The notes under the pieces are model-generated. The model searched no databases. It saw only the letters and a list, made by a program, of their open reading frames with translations, and was not told where the DNA came from. Below, piece after piece: positions 35,173 through 47,845 of a stretch of 64,000 nt of DNA (positions are counted from its first letter, which is position 1; each line of letters starts with the position of its first letter). Origin of the DNA: Portulaca oleracea (lineage: Eukaryota > Streptophyta > Magnoliopsida > Caryophyllales > Portulacaceae); the NCBI GenBank assembly GCA_029582165.1, contig CM055887.1, positions 15,609,190 through 15,673,189 on the forward strand. Direction: 5' to 3'. The translations under genes were made by a program, and so were the position numbers.

Positions 35173-35329
35173 TTTTTTTCAACTATTAAAGTTTGAAAGT
35201 ACATATACCATTGATTGCACTGTAAGAAAATACTTTGTAGGTTCGCTTTAGGGAAAATTGACCTAAAGTTTGCGTTGTGTGGCATTCATTTATTGTTGTA
35301 ATATTAACCCCTTCATATTACAATTCTAT

Positions 35330-35345
35330 GATATGCTAGACAACT
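35330..35345. repeat. Left target duplication of the TPR retroposon
   Basis: gatatgctagacaact is repeated exactly at 59557-59572, immediately after a 12-nt poly(A) tail. A 16-bp duplication plus a poly(A) end is the signature of LINE-machinery (target-primed) integration. Confidence 0.85.
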
Positions 35346-35633
35346 AATATATCAATGAACATTGCAAGGCTGGGCTTAAGTTTTCTCTCCAACGCCCAAC
35401 TACCATTGCGCGTCTTCATTAACTCTTTGCCCGGTGTCGGTGACTGGCTGGTTGACAGCCGTCGCCAGCACCACTGTCACCCGATCTGTTGGTTTCCGCT
35501 TTGTGTCTTTAGTGTTAGCTTTTCCCGGTCTTGTTTTAGGTAGGGTCTTCCGTCCTAGTTCTGTGTGGGGGGAGGATATGGGCCGGTGCGCCGTTCCACT
35601 CTGGGTGCATCTGCTGTAGTGGGAGGAGTGAGG

Positions 35634-35638
35634 CCGAC
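35634..35638. repeat. Left target duplication of R1 (ccgac)
   Basis: ccgac precedes TGTAATGCCCC and recurs at 57267-57271 directly after GGTTTTACA. It defines the outer boundaries of R1 exactly. Confidence 0.9.
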
Positions 35639-38064
35639 TGTAATGCCCCGGAAATTCAATTATGAAAAAACGTCAAAGTCAGACTAACGTTAACAGCGGA
35701 AGGCTCTTTTTTTCCTTTTTATTAACTTGGGCGTTACTGCCTTACCTCCGAAGAGATACAAGGCAAGAAAGGAAAACTAACAACTGATCATTAATGACTT
35801 CACTTTAACGACGAAACGAACTTCAAATTCTAGAACAACAAAACTCAACATTAACCAAACTTCAAGTCTAAACATAAACTAAACTTTATTATCAAACGGC
35901 TAACTCCAACGTCCTCACTTCTATTGCCCGTCCCCATCACACAATTGATTTTCACCTGAAAACGAAACATTCACAACATGAGGGGGGAAACCTCAACAAT
36001 GTCTACCCCTAACTGTCAAAACAGATTCAAATTCATTTCAATTCATTTAGGGGAGGGGAACAAGTCAAATCCTTTCACAACTTATTTGAATCCCAATCCA
36101 GTAGTAACCAGAGTTCAGAAAAATACAATGTTCCAAACACCACAATTACCCTTTTTAAACTCAGAATCAGAAATCAGAAATCAGAAACCATAGTAATCAG
36201 AAATTAGAAACAGAGTAATCAGAAATCAGAAACAGAGTAAACTTTTCCTCATAAAACATATCAGAATTTTATTATGCGGGGGGGATTTGCCTATCCTCAA
36301 AATATCAGAACTCAAAATCAGAACAGGATCTCAGATCCTCAGAATCAGAATGGATGACCAGTCCCAGAAACAGAATCAAATATGTGCACAATCTCAGAAA
36401 TATATCGGGACTCCCCGAACTCTTGATAACTCCCCTGCAGAAACAGATCCTGGTCTAAGGGTCGTTACCCGCAACCCGCTTATGGTTTCACTTTGATTAT
36501 TAGTATCTTATGAATTATCAGGCGTCAGACTTCAAACAAAACCCAACCCAGTTTCCAAAATCAACAGAATAAAACTCAGAGTTTAAAAAAGACTGTCACG
36601 TTTTACTCAACTCAGAAAAACAACTCACAGACATCCAAATCAGACAATCTAACTTTACAGAAAGTCCCCGTGCGGGATGCAAGCTTCATAAAACAGATTA
36701 AAATCACAAAACCGATAAAAGAGCATCCCAAAGGGGATTAGGACATAGATATTACCTGAACAACTTCTCTTTACTGCAACACTTACACACGGGAGCTAAT
36801 TATCGCGTCGTCTCGCTCGGACCTAGAATTCGAATATAAACTACTAAAATTAAAACTCGACTTCTACGAAAGTTAATTACGCACGAATCCTACCATACCC
36901 CAACCTTAGCCTTCAATTAGCCAAGTATTGAGCATAACTATATGAAAACACTAACATCACAACATACATTTTCTAAAGGTAATATAATAGAACCGAAACA
37001 ACACATTTAAAACCATAACCCGATACTAATACTTTAATAATGATATTACATAGGGTTTTTGGAACATAATATTCGTATTACCACATAACATGAAAACTTT
37101 AAAAAACTTTAATACTAAAGTATGTGAAACTTTAATACTAAGACATATGAAACTTTGATACTAATCATATGAACTTTAAAATAATTACATGAAACTCTAT
37201 AATAATAATAATAATATGAAACTTTACTGATCAAATACGAAACTTAATATTTACTTTTGAAAACTTTATAATAACTTAATAACTTAAAACTAATAACACG
37301 AAACTTAATAAAATCATGTAACCTAATAATTATAATACGAAACTTACGAGTAGTAATAATATGAAAACTTAATAAAAAAAATATGAAATATAAACATATA
37401 ATACTTGTAAATTATTTCAAATAATTTTCACGAATCACTCTAGTATTAACAAACTAAAAATAAGGTCCAACAACATTAATAATCATGATAAGAACTCATT
37501 CATAAATAATATGACACTCCAACACATTCATACTATAAACAAAGACTATCAACCTTAATAAACACTCAAGTATCACTAATCATGATTGCTACTTATATTA
37601 CACATGTATGAACATAAGCATAATAATAATAATTAACCTACACATGATACTAACACCAATGGAGTATCATTAATCAGATTCTCTTACTAACATATAATAT
37701 TAATACTAAGGAGAGCACAACTACTTAGATTACACCTACGTGATCCTAATCATCACACACACATAATAGTTCCATTCATCAACATCATTCTAATATTAAT
37801 GGAAACAGGGGAAGAAACATATAAAACAAGGTGCAAGGTTTTACTGAGAGGATGGCAGACTGGTGGTCCGGCGAGGGTCGGACGGCGGCAACAGCAACAC
37901 GTAATGACCGGGAAGAAGCGGCAGTGGCGGTAGGGGTTTCGCTTAAAGCGTGGCGATAAGTGGAACCAAACAAAGCAAACCCAAGTTTAAACAAGGTGGA
38001 ACGGAGGCTCGGTGGTTTGCCGGAGCTGAAGTGGTCGACGGACGGGGTGCTGGCGATTGGTGGG
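35639..38064 (-). repeat. R1 3' LTR, distal part (split by R2)
   Basis: It starts TGTAATGCCCCGG and aligns with 53965-56443 of the intact LTR, with small indels and a rearranged stretch near 37925-37960. It ends at the GTGGG target site of R2. Open frames inside (35978-36193, 36287-36496, 37785-38102) also occur in the sister LTR and are not genes. Confidence 0.85.
38060..38064. repeat. Left target duplication of R2 (gtggg)
   Basis: gtggg is repeated at 51389-51393. The sister R1 LTR reads gattggtggggaacg without interruption at about 56436-56450, confirming the empty site. Confidence 0.92.
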
Positions 38065-41000
38065 TGTAACGCCCCAACCTTAATCACGGGGTTAAACTCC
38101 ACTTAAAGACCCTAAGCCCGCGATTAGCGCAGCGGAACACCTTAGGTCGAAGCATTACCGCCGTCTCCCAAAAGAGACAAGGCAACCACATCAAAGAACT
38201 TCCAAAACCACAAACCAACTTAACAACCTTCACATAAACTTATACAATCTTTGGATAAAGTACAACAACTTAAACATAACTTAAACTAAACAACTCCAAT
38301 AAGAAATCCTGCTTGTCCTTGACTACTGATGGACTCCATGGAGAGCTACCTCGATAGCCTTGAACTACTTTGCAACTGCCTTATCCTTGCCTTGGGAGCT
38401 CGAACCTCCTAAAACAAAACATTAAAACACGCAAAGGTGAGTGGGGAGACACTCAGTACGTAAACCTCCAGCACGTAAACCGTTCGAAAACGGTTTTAGT
38501 GTCGGCATTTAAAATCATTTAAAACGGGAAGGGTTAAAAAAAGACTTGAGCAGCGTGAACATAAACATAAGCATAAACATAAATTCATGAAAATAGAGAG
38601 TAAGTGGGACCCTTACGATCGGTGCAAGCACCTCACACACGCGTATGCCCAAGTTGATCTATACTTGGAATGATTGACTGTTAAACAGTCGACACTGGCC
38701 AGGTCAAGGCACTCTGATCAGGAGTGCTAAAACATGGATGTTATCATAAGCATAAAAATGCGGGTCCACTAAAAGATGTAAAGATATTGAAATTCATGGA
38801 ACTTGACATAGCATGAAATACATGAACTATGAGTATAACTTAAACGTAAAAGCTGGACAATTTGCGTACCTTGGAACGCTAAAGTCTTTGGCGTGTGACT
38901 CGGCAGAGACGGCTTTGGGAACTTGTCAACTAAGATAAGAATAAGTAGAAACGAAGAACCGAATAAAGTTTTAAATTAGATTTATAAGTTTAGAAACTTA
39001 ATAATTAACATGAAGTAACTTTTTGAGAATAAAATTTCAGGTTATAGTAAAATAGTGTTTATAGCATAACTTAAGTTAGGAAAATCGAAACAAAGTAAAA
39101 GAGTACATCTCGGAATAGAGAAAATCATAATCTACAACTTTGTCAACAGAACCAGAAGCTAAAAATGAGTGGAAGGGCCCCAAAATGGGCCCGGACAGAA
39201 GCTGAATATATGAAACTTTAAGCTTTTCGGGTCGAAAATACATGAGAAGTATGATGTAAAAGGTGATTCAAATAAAAGGACTTGAATACAAGAGAATAGG
39301 CTTGAATCAATGAGGAATAGGATGATTATAAATTGGAAGCTCGGATGCGAAAATAGTGAGTTCAAATATGGTTTGATAATACGATATGGAATGAAAAGAC
39401 GAAATGGAGCAAGATATGCATGTCCAAATGTGAGTAAAAGCAAGCTTGGATTAATGAACTATGAAATGAGTGATGAAATGAGGAATGAATTGGATAACAT
39501 TAGAGATTATCAAGATAGAAAGAGCTTTTAGCTAGAGCAAAGATATTGAACACGATACTTAAAGAAATATAGGAAATAAGGACTTACTAACACATTAGCT
39601 CTTGAAGAGTATACATAAGACTTACTTAGGACTCCAAGATGGTACACTTAGCCTTAAACACATAACTCTATAATGACAATATATATTCATGACTCATTTA
39701 TACCTAGAACCCCTCATTGGGTTGATTTGAGGCCCAAAAGCTAATAATTTACAAAGGTTATTTTGAGCAGAAAACCATTCTGGACAGCCCGGTTTCCCGG
39801 GGTCGTAACTCACACTCGATATCGGATGACAAAGAACCATACCTTTCCGGAAAGCTTGCTACATGGCCTAAAACTTTCATGTTTACCATAAAAACCAAAG
39901 AGGTCTCCAAAAGGACGAAAAACAGCCCTCAAAACACTGACTCAGAATTCGTACTTAAAAACGTGAGGTTACGGTTTTGGTCGTAACTCGGGCTATACAT
40001 GTCGGAAATTCGAAATTCCAAAGCCTATGGTTTGCTAACACCTTAAGCTATCCAATGGAGTATAAATTTGGGCAAAAATCTCACTTTTATAATTCTGTAA
40101 ATTTCCAGAATTGAAAACAGTAGCTAAAACACCTAAAACTCATCTTTTAATTGGATTTTCCCACTCTTAATCATATTAAAACTTAACCAAATTTCATCTA
40201 ACCTTAATCCACCATATTTCCAGAATATAAACCATGAAAAACTCTTCATCAAAGGCCTTGAAAACCACATGCATCCATGGATTAAACATTAACTTCACAT
40301 AATAAACACACTCTTGAACTCTTGTTCCAAAACTCACAAATTCACCCAAATTAAGCATGATAACTCTTAATTCATAAACTCACAACAATATCTCAGCCCT
40401 TAAACACATAAAAACTCACAAGAAATCCACATGCATCAACACTAATTCATCATCCACCATGAATTCAACAAGAACCTCTCAAAAACTCATCCAAACACAC
40501 ATGCATAAACTTGAAACTCAAACCCTAACTTAACCACAACAATTATATACTTGAATTCATGAATAAAGAGAGTAAAAGAGATGGAATTCACCAAAGAAAC
40601 ATAAATTAAACATAGAATTTCAGATTAGGTTTGAAAGAAATTGAAGTGGGGTTTGAGAGATTACCGTTGGAGTTAAAAATGGATGAAAACACAAGAGAGA
40701 GGAAGAGGGGGATGCACTGCGCCGGAAACCGCCGCCGGCTGGCCGGAAACTGGCCGGAGCTGGCTGGGAGTGGACACCAAGAGGAGGGAGAGGGAGGAGT
40801 TTGAGAGTGTAGTGAGAGAAAATGAGATGGGTGTTGAATTGAGTTAAAATGAGCCTCCCACTTCTACTACTACTATTGTATACTCTCTCACTTAATTTAA
40901 AACACCAATACTAACTTAATTAAAATTTGAAAATACAACTTTAATAAATTAGTTTTAAGTAAATAAATTAAAAGTAATTAGTTTGGTTCAAATTTGAAAA

Positions 41001-41616
41001 GAAGTGAGGTGTATTGAGACCCCCTTCTACTAAACATTTAAAACACACTTAAAACTATCATCCAATTACCAATGCTAACAATAAATGAGATTAAAACCTT
41101 AATTAAAAATAATAATAGGATGATAACATTAGGAGTAATTAAATGGTAATCGAGGTAGTAACTTGAAATATCGGGTTTTTGTAGGAAATAAAATATATCG
41201 ATAATAATTGGGTAACATAAAAATAAAATACAATGACACTTGAATTAAAATAATAAGGTGGAAAATTACCTCTTGAAATTATGTAAGGGATTAAAATGTA
41301 AGAAATTAAAATTGGAACGGTAAAATATATATATAAATCGGAACAAGTAATTCGTAACCGATTCTCGTAAATAAATTTATAACGTAAATCGTTTAAACTG
41401 AAATAATTTTTCTTATTGATCGAATTTGTATATTAACTTTTTAACCGTTTATTCGGCACCTTAGCCATCTCCTGCGCGAGACTTGTCACCGATAACTATA
41501 AATAAACGAGTACGTTGATAAATAATAAAATAAACGCGAAAAAAATTATAACGCGATTTAGATAATTACTGTGATTAATAAGTAATTAAACATGATTTTG
41601 GGGTGGGTTATTACAC
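38065..41616 (-). repeat. R2 3' LTR
   Basis: On the plus strand it begins TGTAACGCCCCAACC and ends GGTTATTACA; near-identical to 47846-51388. It contains a ccggccgg-rich stretch (about 40720-40770) followed downstream by AT-rich DNA. ORFs such as 39159-39443 and 39310-39531 recur in the sister LTR and are not genes. Confidence 0.92.
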
Positions 41617-41636
41617 CCTCCCCCCCTAAAAAGAAG
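41617..41636 (-). promoter_or_regulatory. R2 polypurine tract
   Basis: On the minus strand this reads tttttaggggggaggg immediately before the LTR start TGTAATAACCC, preceded by aagtttcggggacgaaactt. This is the plus-strand priming site; the same layout is typical of Tekay/Del chromoviruses. Confidence 0.8.
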
Positions 41637-41681
41637 TTTCGTCCCCGAAACTTGATTGCGGTTAAAACGTGATTGACTACC

Positions 41682-41819
41682 TCAAAAGAGATGAGGATAT
41701 CGCTCTTTCATGCCTTCCTCGGTTTCCCACGTGGCTTCCGAGGTATCTTGATTTGCCCACAGCACTTTGACTAATGGGACCTCTTTCGTGCGTAACTTCT
41801 TGATTCGTCGCTCTTTCAT
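41682..41819 (-). pseudogene. Chromodomain segment of R2 integrase
   Basis: The minus-strand frame ends in the chromodomain core VPLVKVLWANQ, then EATWETEEGMKERYPHLF and a stop at 41682-41684. The (V/I)KVLW...EATWE...YP.LF pattern is the chromodomain found at the C-terminus of plant chromovirus integrases, thought to guide integration to heterochromatin. Only 27 nt separate it from the stop of the upstream pol frame, so the intervening integrase C-terminal (GPY/F) region is deleted. The upstream part reads ELDEALIIVMKERRIKKLR before frame loss. Confidence 0.8.
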
Positions 41820-41846
41820 GACTATGATCAACGCTTCATCTAACTC

Positions 41847-43835
41847 TCACCAGCATAGTGGGGTTCGACATCTTCTGCCATAGAGTGCTTCAAACGGGGC
41901 CATTTTAATAGTGGTCTGGTAGCTATTATTATATGAAAACTCTACGAGTGGGAGAAACTGATCCCAGTTCCCTTGAAAATCCAGAACACAAGCTCGCAAC
42001 ATATCTTCCACGATCTGGTTAACCCTCTCGGTTTGACCATCACTCTCCGGATGATATGAGCTACTAAAACTGAGTCGCGTACCAAAAGCTTTCTGCAACA
42101 CACTCCAAAATCTTGACTGGAACCTGGTATCTCGGTCGGATACTATTTCTCTTGGGATTCCGTGTAAACGGACAATTTCTTGAATGTATATATCAGCTAG
42201 CTTATCTACCTTCCATCCTTCGTGGATAGGGATAAAATGTGCCGACTTGGTCAGGCGATCTACAATTACCCAGATGGCATTCTTCCTGGACATGGTGAGG
42301 GGTAGACCCATGATGAAATCCATAGAGACTGACTCCCATTTCCATGTGGGAATTTCTAAAGGTCGGAGTTCTCCTGATGGTCGTTGATGTTCGGCCTTGA
42401 TCCTTTGACAGGTTAGACACTTGTTCACATAATTGGCTATGTCTTTCTTCATGTTTGGCCACCAGAAATTTTCCTTTAAATCCCTATACATTTTGGTACC
42501 TCCAGGGTGCACCGAATACGATGAATTGTGGCTCTCTTCCATAAGCTTCAGCCTTAAATCTCCCCTGTTAGGCACACACAACCTATTTTGAAATCTTAGG
42601 GTTCCATCATCTTGAATTAGAAATCCAGGCATCCCTTTCGTGACAAGATTATCCATAATTCTCCTGAGTTCAGGATCATTCATCTGTTCTGTCTTGATTT
42701 CCTCAATGATAGATGGCTGTAGAGATAAAGCAGCTAACTTTCTGGTCACTTCCCCTTGCTTAACCAGCTCGATGTTTTCCTGGTATAGTTCTGGTTGCAG
42801 CTTTGGGTGAACCCCTAGATAGGTCAACCTTCCATGCTGAGTCTTTCTACTCAGGGCATCGGCCACCACATTTGCTTTGCCAGGGTGATATTGGATCTCT
42901 AAATCATAATCTTTGATAAGTTCTAGCCATCTTCGCTGCCTTAGATTTAACTCCTTCTGAGTAAATATATACTTGAGACTCTTGTGATCCGTAAAGATAG
43001 TCGTATGAACTCCATACAGGTAATGCCTCCAAATCTTCAAGGCAAACACCACTGCTGCTAACTCTAGATCATGAGTGGGGTAATTCTTCTCGTAAGGCTT
43101 TAACTGCCGCGACGCATATGCGATCACCTTATCATCTTGCATTAACACACATCCCAAGCCTTGATGGGACGCATCGCTATATACAACATACTCTCTTCCT
43201 TCCTCGGGAAGGGATAACACTGGCGCGGTCGTTAACTTCCCCTTGAGCACTTGTATGGCTTCTTCACACTCGTCAGACCATTCGAAACGAGTCGATTTCT
43301 TGAGAAGGTTGGTCAATGGTAAGGCCAACTTAGAGAAATTCGGTACGAATCTCCTATAATATCCTGCCATTCCTAAGAAACTTCGCACTTCGCTGACTGT
43401 GGAGGGTCTTGCCCAGCTTTGAACGGCAGAAACCTTGTTGGGGTCCACTTGGATCCCTTTACTGGTGACTATATGTCCCAAAAATGCTACTTCCTTTAAC
43501 CAAAACTCACATTTTGAAAACTTGGCGAACAGTTGTCGCTCTCTTAGAGTCTGGAGGACAATCCTCAGATGGTTCTCATGTTCCTCTTGACTTCGAGAAT
43601 AGACTAGAATATCATCTATAAATACCACCACGAACTTATCCAAATAGGGTTTGAACACCCTGTTCATCAGGTCCATAAACACTGCCGGTGCATTGGTAAG
43701 CCCAAAAGGCATCACTGTAAACTCATAGTGACCGTATCTTGTCCTGAAAGCGGTCTTGGGTATATCCTCAGCTCTAACTCTGAGCTGGTGGTATCCTGAT
43801 CTCAAATCTATCTTAGAAAACATTCCGCTCCTCAA
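41847..43835 (-). CDS. R2 pol: reverse transcriptase, RNase H, integrase core
   Basis: A 662-codon open frame. The RT palm carries [12 protein letters not shown] (residues 6-17) and FIDDILVYS (72-80, catalytic DD). RNase H starts at [10 protein letters not shown] (219-228) with D283. The integrase zinc site is H436, H443, C473, C476, and the catalytic triad is D506, D567, E603 with D-35-E spacing. It is truncated at both ends. The RT fingers ([15 protein letters not shown]) lie upstream in other frames near 43885-43960, and the frame stops right after RTPLCW where the integrase C-terminal domain should begin. The domain order RT-RH-INT is Ty3/gypsy. All visible catalytic residues are intact, but the protein as encoded is incomplete. 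Confidence 0.9.
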   Translation of the reverse strand: MRSGMFSKIDLRSGYHQLRVRAEDIPKTAFRTRYGHYEFTVMPFGLTNAPAVFMDLMNRVFKPYLDKFVVVFIDDILVYSRSQEEHENHLRIVLQTLRERQLFAKFSKCEFWLKEVAFLGHIVTSKGIQVDPNKVSAVQSWARPSTVSEVRSFLGMAGYYRRFVPNFSKLALPLTNLLKKSTRFEWSDECEEAIQVLKGKLTTAPVLSLPEEGREYVVYSDASHQGLGCVLMQDDKVIAYASRQLKPYEKNYPTHDLELAAVVFALKIWRHYLYGVHTTIFTDHKSLKYIFTQKELNLRQRRWLELIKDYDLEIQYHPGKANVVADALSRKTQHGRLTYLGVHPKLQPELYQENIELVKQGEVTRKLAALSLQPSIIEEIKTEQMNDPELRRIMDNLVTKGMPGFLIQDDGTLRFQNRLCVPNRGDLRLKLMEESHNSSYSVHPGGTKMYRDLKENFWWPNMKKDIANYVNKCLTCQRIKAEHQRPSGELRPLEIPTWKWESVSMDFIMGLPLTMSRKNAIWVIVDRLTKSAHFIPIHEGWKVDKLADIYIQEIVRLHGIPREIVSDRDTRFQSRFWSVLQKAFGTRLSFSSSYHPESDGQTERVNQIVEDMLRACVLDFQGNWDQFLPLVEFSYNNSYQTTIKMAPFEALYGRRCRTPLCW

Positions 43836-44540
43836 GCCGGGTCAAACAAGTCATCAATCCTTGGTAGAGGGTATTTGTTCTTGATGGTCACCTTATTTAG
43901 CTCGCGATAATCGATACATAGCCTTAAACTACCGTCTTTCTTCTTTACAAACAGGGGGCTCCCCAGGGTGATGTGCTGGGTCTGATGAAACCCTTGATCA
44001 AAAGATCATCCAATTGCTCTCTTAATTCCTTAAGCTCTGCAGCGCCATTCTATACGGTGCCTTAGATATATGTCTTGTTCTGGATTAGCTCAATCTCAAA
44101 ATCAATTTCTCCTCCTGGGGTAGCTTTGTAACTTCTTCCGGGAAGACATCTTGAAAATCACGCACTACGGATCTCTTCTATCTTGCGAGTCTTCAAATCT
44201 CGACTTACAAAACATAGGTAGCCTTCGCACCCATGATTAAGCATCTTTCGAGCCTTTACGTAGGTTATGATGGGGCACTGTTAGCTCCTAAGTCCCCAAT
44301 GAAATGAACTTCCGTACCCGAGGCATTCTTAAGAATGACTATCCCCTCATTACACTTGATTTGGGCTTGCGTCGAGATCAACCAATCCATACCCAGAATG
44401 ATATCAAACTCTTTTAGATCTAACTGAATAAGATTAGCGGGAAATATCTCTGACTTCAACATGAGTGGAACACCCACAAAACTAGTCGTGCAAAGCATGA
44501 TTTGACCATTAGGTAGGCTAATAGAATAATTCACTCTCAT
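43836..44540 (-). pseudogene. R2 protease and RT N-terminus, frameshifted
   Basis: The 91-codon frame 44265-44540 holds the C-terminal half of a retropepsin-like protease (FDIILGMDWL block). From there to 43836 the RT fingers and thumb linker are readable only by switching frames ([17 protein letters not shown], then [11 protein letters not shown] before a stop). Several single-base indels break what would be one gag-pol reading frame. Confidence 0.7.
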
Positions 44541-44599
44541 CGGCTAGATTTTGAAACTTTAACTTTGAGGCAACTTTAGTTGAAATAAAAGAATGCGTT

Positions 44600-45794
44600 G
44601 CTCTAATCAAATAATGCGATTAAGGGTCATATATATATACAACCGTGCGGTGACAACCATACCGATTTCACGCCTCTTTCTTGCTCATGACGTAGGCCCG
44701 ACCCATCGAGCCTTGTTGTGGTCTTTGCTGCTTGGTGCGAGGCGTGTGGTGCCCGGTTCCGTCTCCGCCTCTCTTTGACATTCTGCAGCCTTTATGATCC
44801 GGCTCCACACCATAAGCGCCTCGCACCTACCCGACATCGGGCGAGTGTGGTTGGTCCTACCACATTTCTTGCAGGTTCCCTAATGTTGTGAGTCGCTTGG
44901 TTTCTTGGGGCCGAGGCGCCGCCTCTTGGTCGGGTTGCTTCCACATTCGAGGCACCGATGCTCCTCTGTCGTTCCACCTTCTTTTGGCATTTCCTTGGTT
45001 TCGTGGTTTAGAGCTCTCACTCCTTTCTTACTCGTTCTACCTCTGACTCTCTCGTACATTTCTGCATGGTTCTAAGTCGTGGGAGGATAATCGACTACGA
45101 ATATATGGCGCTAGGCCTCCCTCATATCGGGTTAACTTCAACCTCTCCGATGCAACATATTCTGGGGCGAATCGGGATAGCTCGTTGAACTTGGCGGTGT
45201 ACTGCACTACTGATATATCTTTGTTAAGCATACTCCACTCTAGGAATTCCTTCTCTTTCTGACGCCTAAGAGAGGTAGGGTAAAACTGAGCTCGTAAATC
45301 GCTTAGGAAGTCACTCCAAGACTTCGCGGTCCTTGATACTTATCCTTGATGGTTCCCACCAAATATCCGCTTCTCCTTCAGATAGTAGGTGCCTATGGCT
45401 AGCTTCTTATCTTCCGGTACCTCGACCACTTCAAAGATCTTTTCGAATTCACGAATCCATTCTTCTAGCGCTACAGGGTCATAGCCCCCTTTGTAAAAAG
45501 ATGGGTTCCTTCGGGCTACCCTATCAGCATAATTCTCTTCTCTTGCCTACTACTGCCCGTAGGTGGAAAGGGTATGCGCCTAAACAACTCTTGCATCAAC
45601 ATCCCAAAGGGGTCAGGGTGTTGGGGCTGATTAAAAGGAACAGATCCTAGAGAAGACTCAGAGGGGTTAACCATCCCTGGGTTCAATTGAGGTCCCTGCA
45701 GTTCTAAAAGATTCCCCTCAGCGGTCCCGTTTCCGGGTTCTTCCTGCGATGGCGTATTTCTTGAACTTTGCGACATGCTACAATAGTACAACAA
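44600..45794 (-). pseudogene. R2 gag, frameshifted
   Basis: The frame 45516-45794 gives the N-terminus (a candidate start MSQSS at 45776). Other frames continue with the retrotransposon gag domain (FYPTSLRRQKEKEFLEW, then VVQYTAKFNELSRFAPEYV at 45037-45231). A nucleocapsid zinc knuckle begins CKKCGRTNH at about 44850-44873 but loses its pattern to an indel. At least three frameshifts are needed to read through, so no full Gag can be made. Confidence 0.75.
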
Positions 45795-46359
45795 AATATC
45801 TTATTAACCACATAACTTAGCATTATCCCCCTATTTTATAGCCCCCCTTTTTTTTCGTAAAACCCAAATTTTAATCAAATGCTCCCGCATAGAACCTTGA
45901 TCCCTTGGTCAAATCTTAGGTATCAACCAAAAACATATATATACTTGCATAATTAAAATCTCAAGAGAATTCCCACAATCCCAATATACTGTAAACTGCA
46001 GAATCCATAATACATATAAATCCATAAATACCGTAACATCCATCCATATTCATAAAATAAAGATAGCAATTCCACTTGTGATTGTCATAGAGTTTTATCT
46101 CCACTTCCAATCCTAATACATGCGAAAAAAAAACATAAACTAAGGCATCATGTTTTTTTCATTCCTTGAATTACAAATCCATGCTCCTATCCACAAAATA
46201 CTCATAGGGAGATTACAAAATAAGCATTGTTTGGCTAATTACACTGATGACCCAAAAGCAAGAACCTAGTCACCCATGGTGTACTGACTGTCATCTAGCC
46301 TATATCTATGGTCGGCGCCTTGCTAATCCTGCACAACGGTCGACTACCGATGGCTATCA

Positions 46360-47139
46360 CTAAACATGGGAATTAGACCCCTCTTGTTCTTGATCCCCAT
46401 CCTCTTCCACACGTCGAAGTCGTACAGGACGAGCGCTCTTGCGTGGGGTGTGCCGATTCCTGGGCCCTAAAGCGGTCCAGTCGAAATCGTTCTCCGTCGG
46501 GGCGGCAGGTGTAGACGTACCTACTTCACATCCTTTGATCTGCTTCGGCTCGGGGCACACCTCGTGTTGATCTAGATCCATACTAGGATCTTCTTCTTCA
46601 TTTCCAGCTAGTTGAGCGGTAGGCGTAGACTCCCCATGAGACGATCGATTCGGGCCGATTGAACGTCCGATGAGGTATGGTGAGAAGTGTAGGCGGACTT
46701 CATCCGCCGGGGGAGCGAACACGTGAGCCAGGGCTTTTCCCGCGTTGGTAGGCGCCGGTAAACCTATCACCTCGTGAAGGTAGGGTCCTAACTTGCTGAC
46801 GTTAAGACCCAAAGATTGTGCAGCCTGCGTGATCATTATCTCCATGACAATCTGGTTCCAAGCCCCTATGTAGTTAACACACCATGCGTGGCGTCCGGGT
46901 TCTCCCCGTTTAAGCAGCTGACGGTACCGGTCTCGGATATCATCCCACGGGCTCACGTGGGGAAGAGTCGCTAAAAGACATCGGGCTCGGCAGACGTCAT
47001 CGTGATATTCGGATTTGGGATTTGCAGCGCAATGTGCATCGAGAACATTTTGCAACGCCTTAAGATGGGCGTGAACGTTGGTGGCGGGGTCCATAAACAT
47101 TGCGAACGGATTCGGGAGGGGGTTACCATCGTTATCCAT
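46360..47139 (-). CDS. Extra ORF upstream of gag in R2, unknown function
   Basis: An intact 259-codon frame in the leader between the primer-binding site (47827-47841) and gag (45794), same strand as gag-pol. The N-terminal 150 residues look globular: a YHDDVCRARCLLATLPHVSPW block, then RHAWCVNYIGAWNQIVMEIM, several Trp/Cys and alternating hydrophobics. The C-terminal third is acidic then Arg-rich (RNRHTPRKSARPVRLRRVEE), suggesting nucleic-acid binding. No zinc knuckle, protease or RT motif is visible, and I do not recognise the family. Extra ORFs before gag are known from Tat/Ogre elements; a chromodomain element with one is unusual. It is the only long frame in R2 without indels. It might be a captured host gene fragment or a lineage-specific accessory gene. 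Confidence 0.6.
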   Translation of the reverse strand: MDNDGNPLPNPFAMFMDPATNVHAHLKALQNVLDAHCAANPKSEYHDDVCRARCLLATLPHVSPWDDIRDRYRQLLKRGEPGRHAWCVNYIGAWNQIVMEIMITQAAQSLGLNVSKLGPYLHEVIGLPAPTNAGKALAHVFAPPADEVRLHFSPYLIGRSIGPNRSSHGESTPTAQLAGNEEEDPSMDLDQHEVCPEPKQIKGCEVGTSTPAAPTENDFDWTALGPRNRHTPRKSARPVRLRRVEEDGDQEQEGSNSHV

Positions 47140-47826
47140 CTATACCATACATAAAATACAAAGCAAGATTTTAAGATCTCATCAAGGCCAAAATAAACAG
47201 CTAAATGCAATTAAAAGGAACAACTTTGCGAAAAGGTTCGAGACTCAACCAAGATAACCTCTTATAAGCGATTTAAGAAGCTCTCATTTCATCTTTGGAA
47301 ATTGCCTTAGACTTGCTTGACAATTCTAGACCTCATAAACTTAGTCCCTTTTGACTACCTTAACACTTTTCGTCCACACTTATCATTTATAACCCATGCC
47401 ATGGTCCCACTTGGGACTCACTTTATAAGCTTTTCGATAACTCCCAAAGACTTTGAGGAAATTTCTTGTGAACTTCAAACTCTTCCCATGGTATTCATTA
47501 ACTCTTCTTACATATATTACTAGGATCTACTCATTTTACCTAGTTTCCCTTACATTTTGACTAAAACTTTCTTAAAATCCCTGAGAATTTCGAAGACTCT
47601 CCGTAATTAGAACTACTCCCAAATTTACAAAGTCTTGAAAACCTGCACTAAGCACAATTTACATACTAACCCAATATATAGAGCTTCAAGCTCACCAACA
47701 ATTCCCAACATATCACCTAACATACTCATACTCATCATGTAAAGGCTTGTACTACATGCCTATCTTTCTCCTTAAGGAGGATCCATAACTTAAGAAATCC
47801 TATAATTCCCAAATACTCAACCAAAA
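47140..47826 (-). other. R2 leader between the primer site and the extra ORF
   Basis: Non-coding leader of about 700 nt; no long minus-strand frame. The plus-strand frame 47317-47523 is antisense and not credible. Confidence 0.5.
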
Positions 47827-47841
47827 CCTGGCTCGATACCA
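47827..47841 (-). promoter_or_regulatory. R2 primer-binding site (tRNA-iMet type)
   Basis: On the minus strand, TGGTATCGAGCCAGG starts 4 nt after the LTR end. It matches the start of the usual TGGTATCAGAGC complement of initiator tRNA-Met, with one indel-type difference. Confidence 0.75.
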
Positions 47842-47845
47842 CAAC

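Noticed and set aside
39159..39531. Frames on both strands of 73-94 codons
   Set aside because: Duplicated at 48988-49300 in the sister R2 LTR; LTR sequence, not genes.
45333..45650. Plus-strand frame of 105 codons in R2
   Set aside because: Antisense to the gag relic; no domain and no plausible start context.
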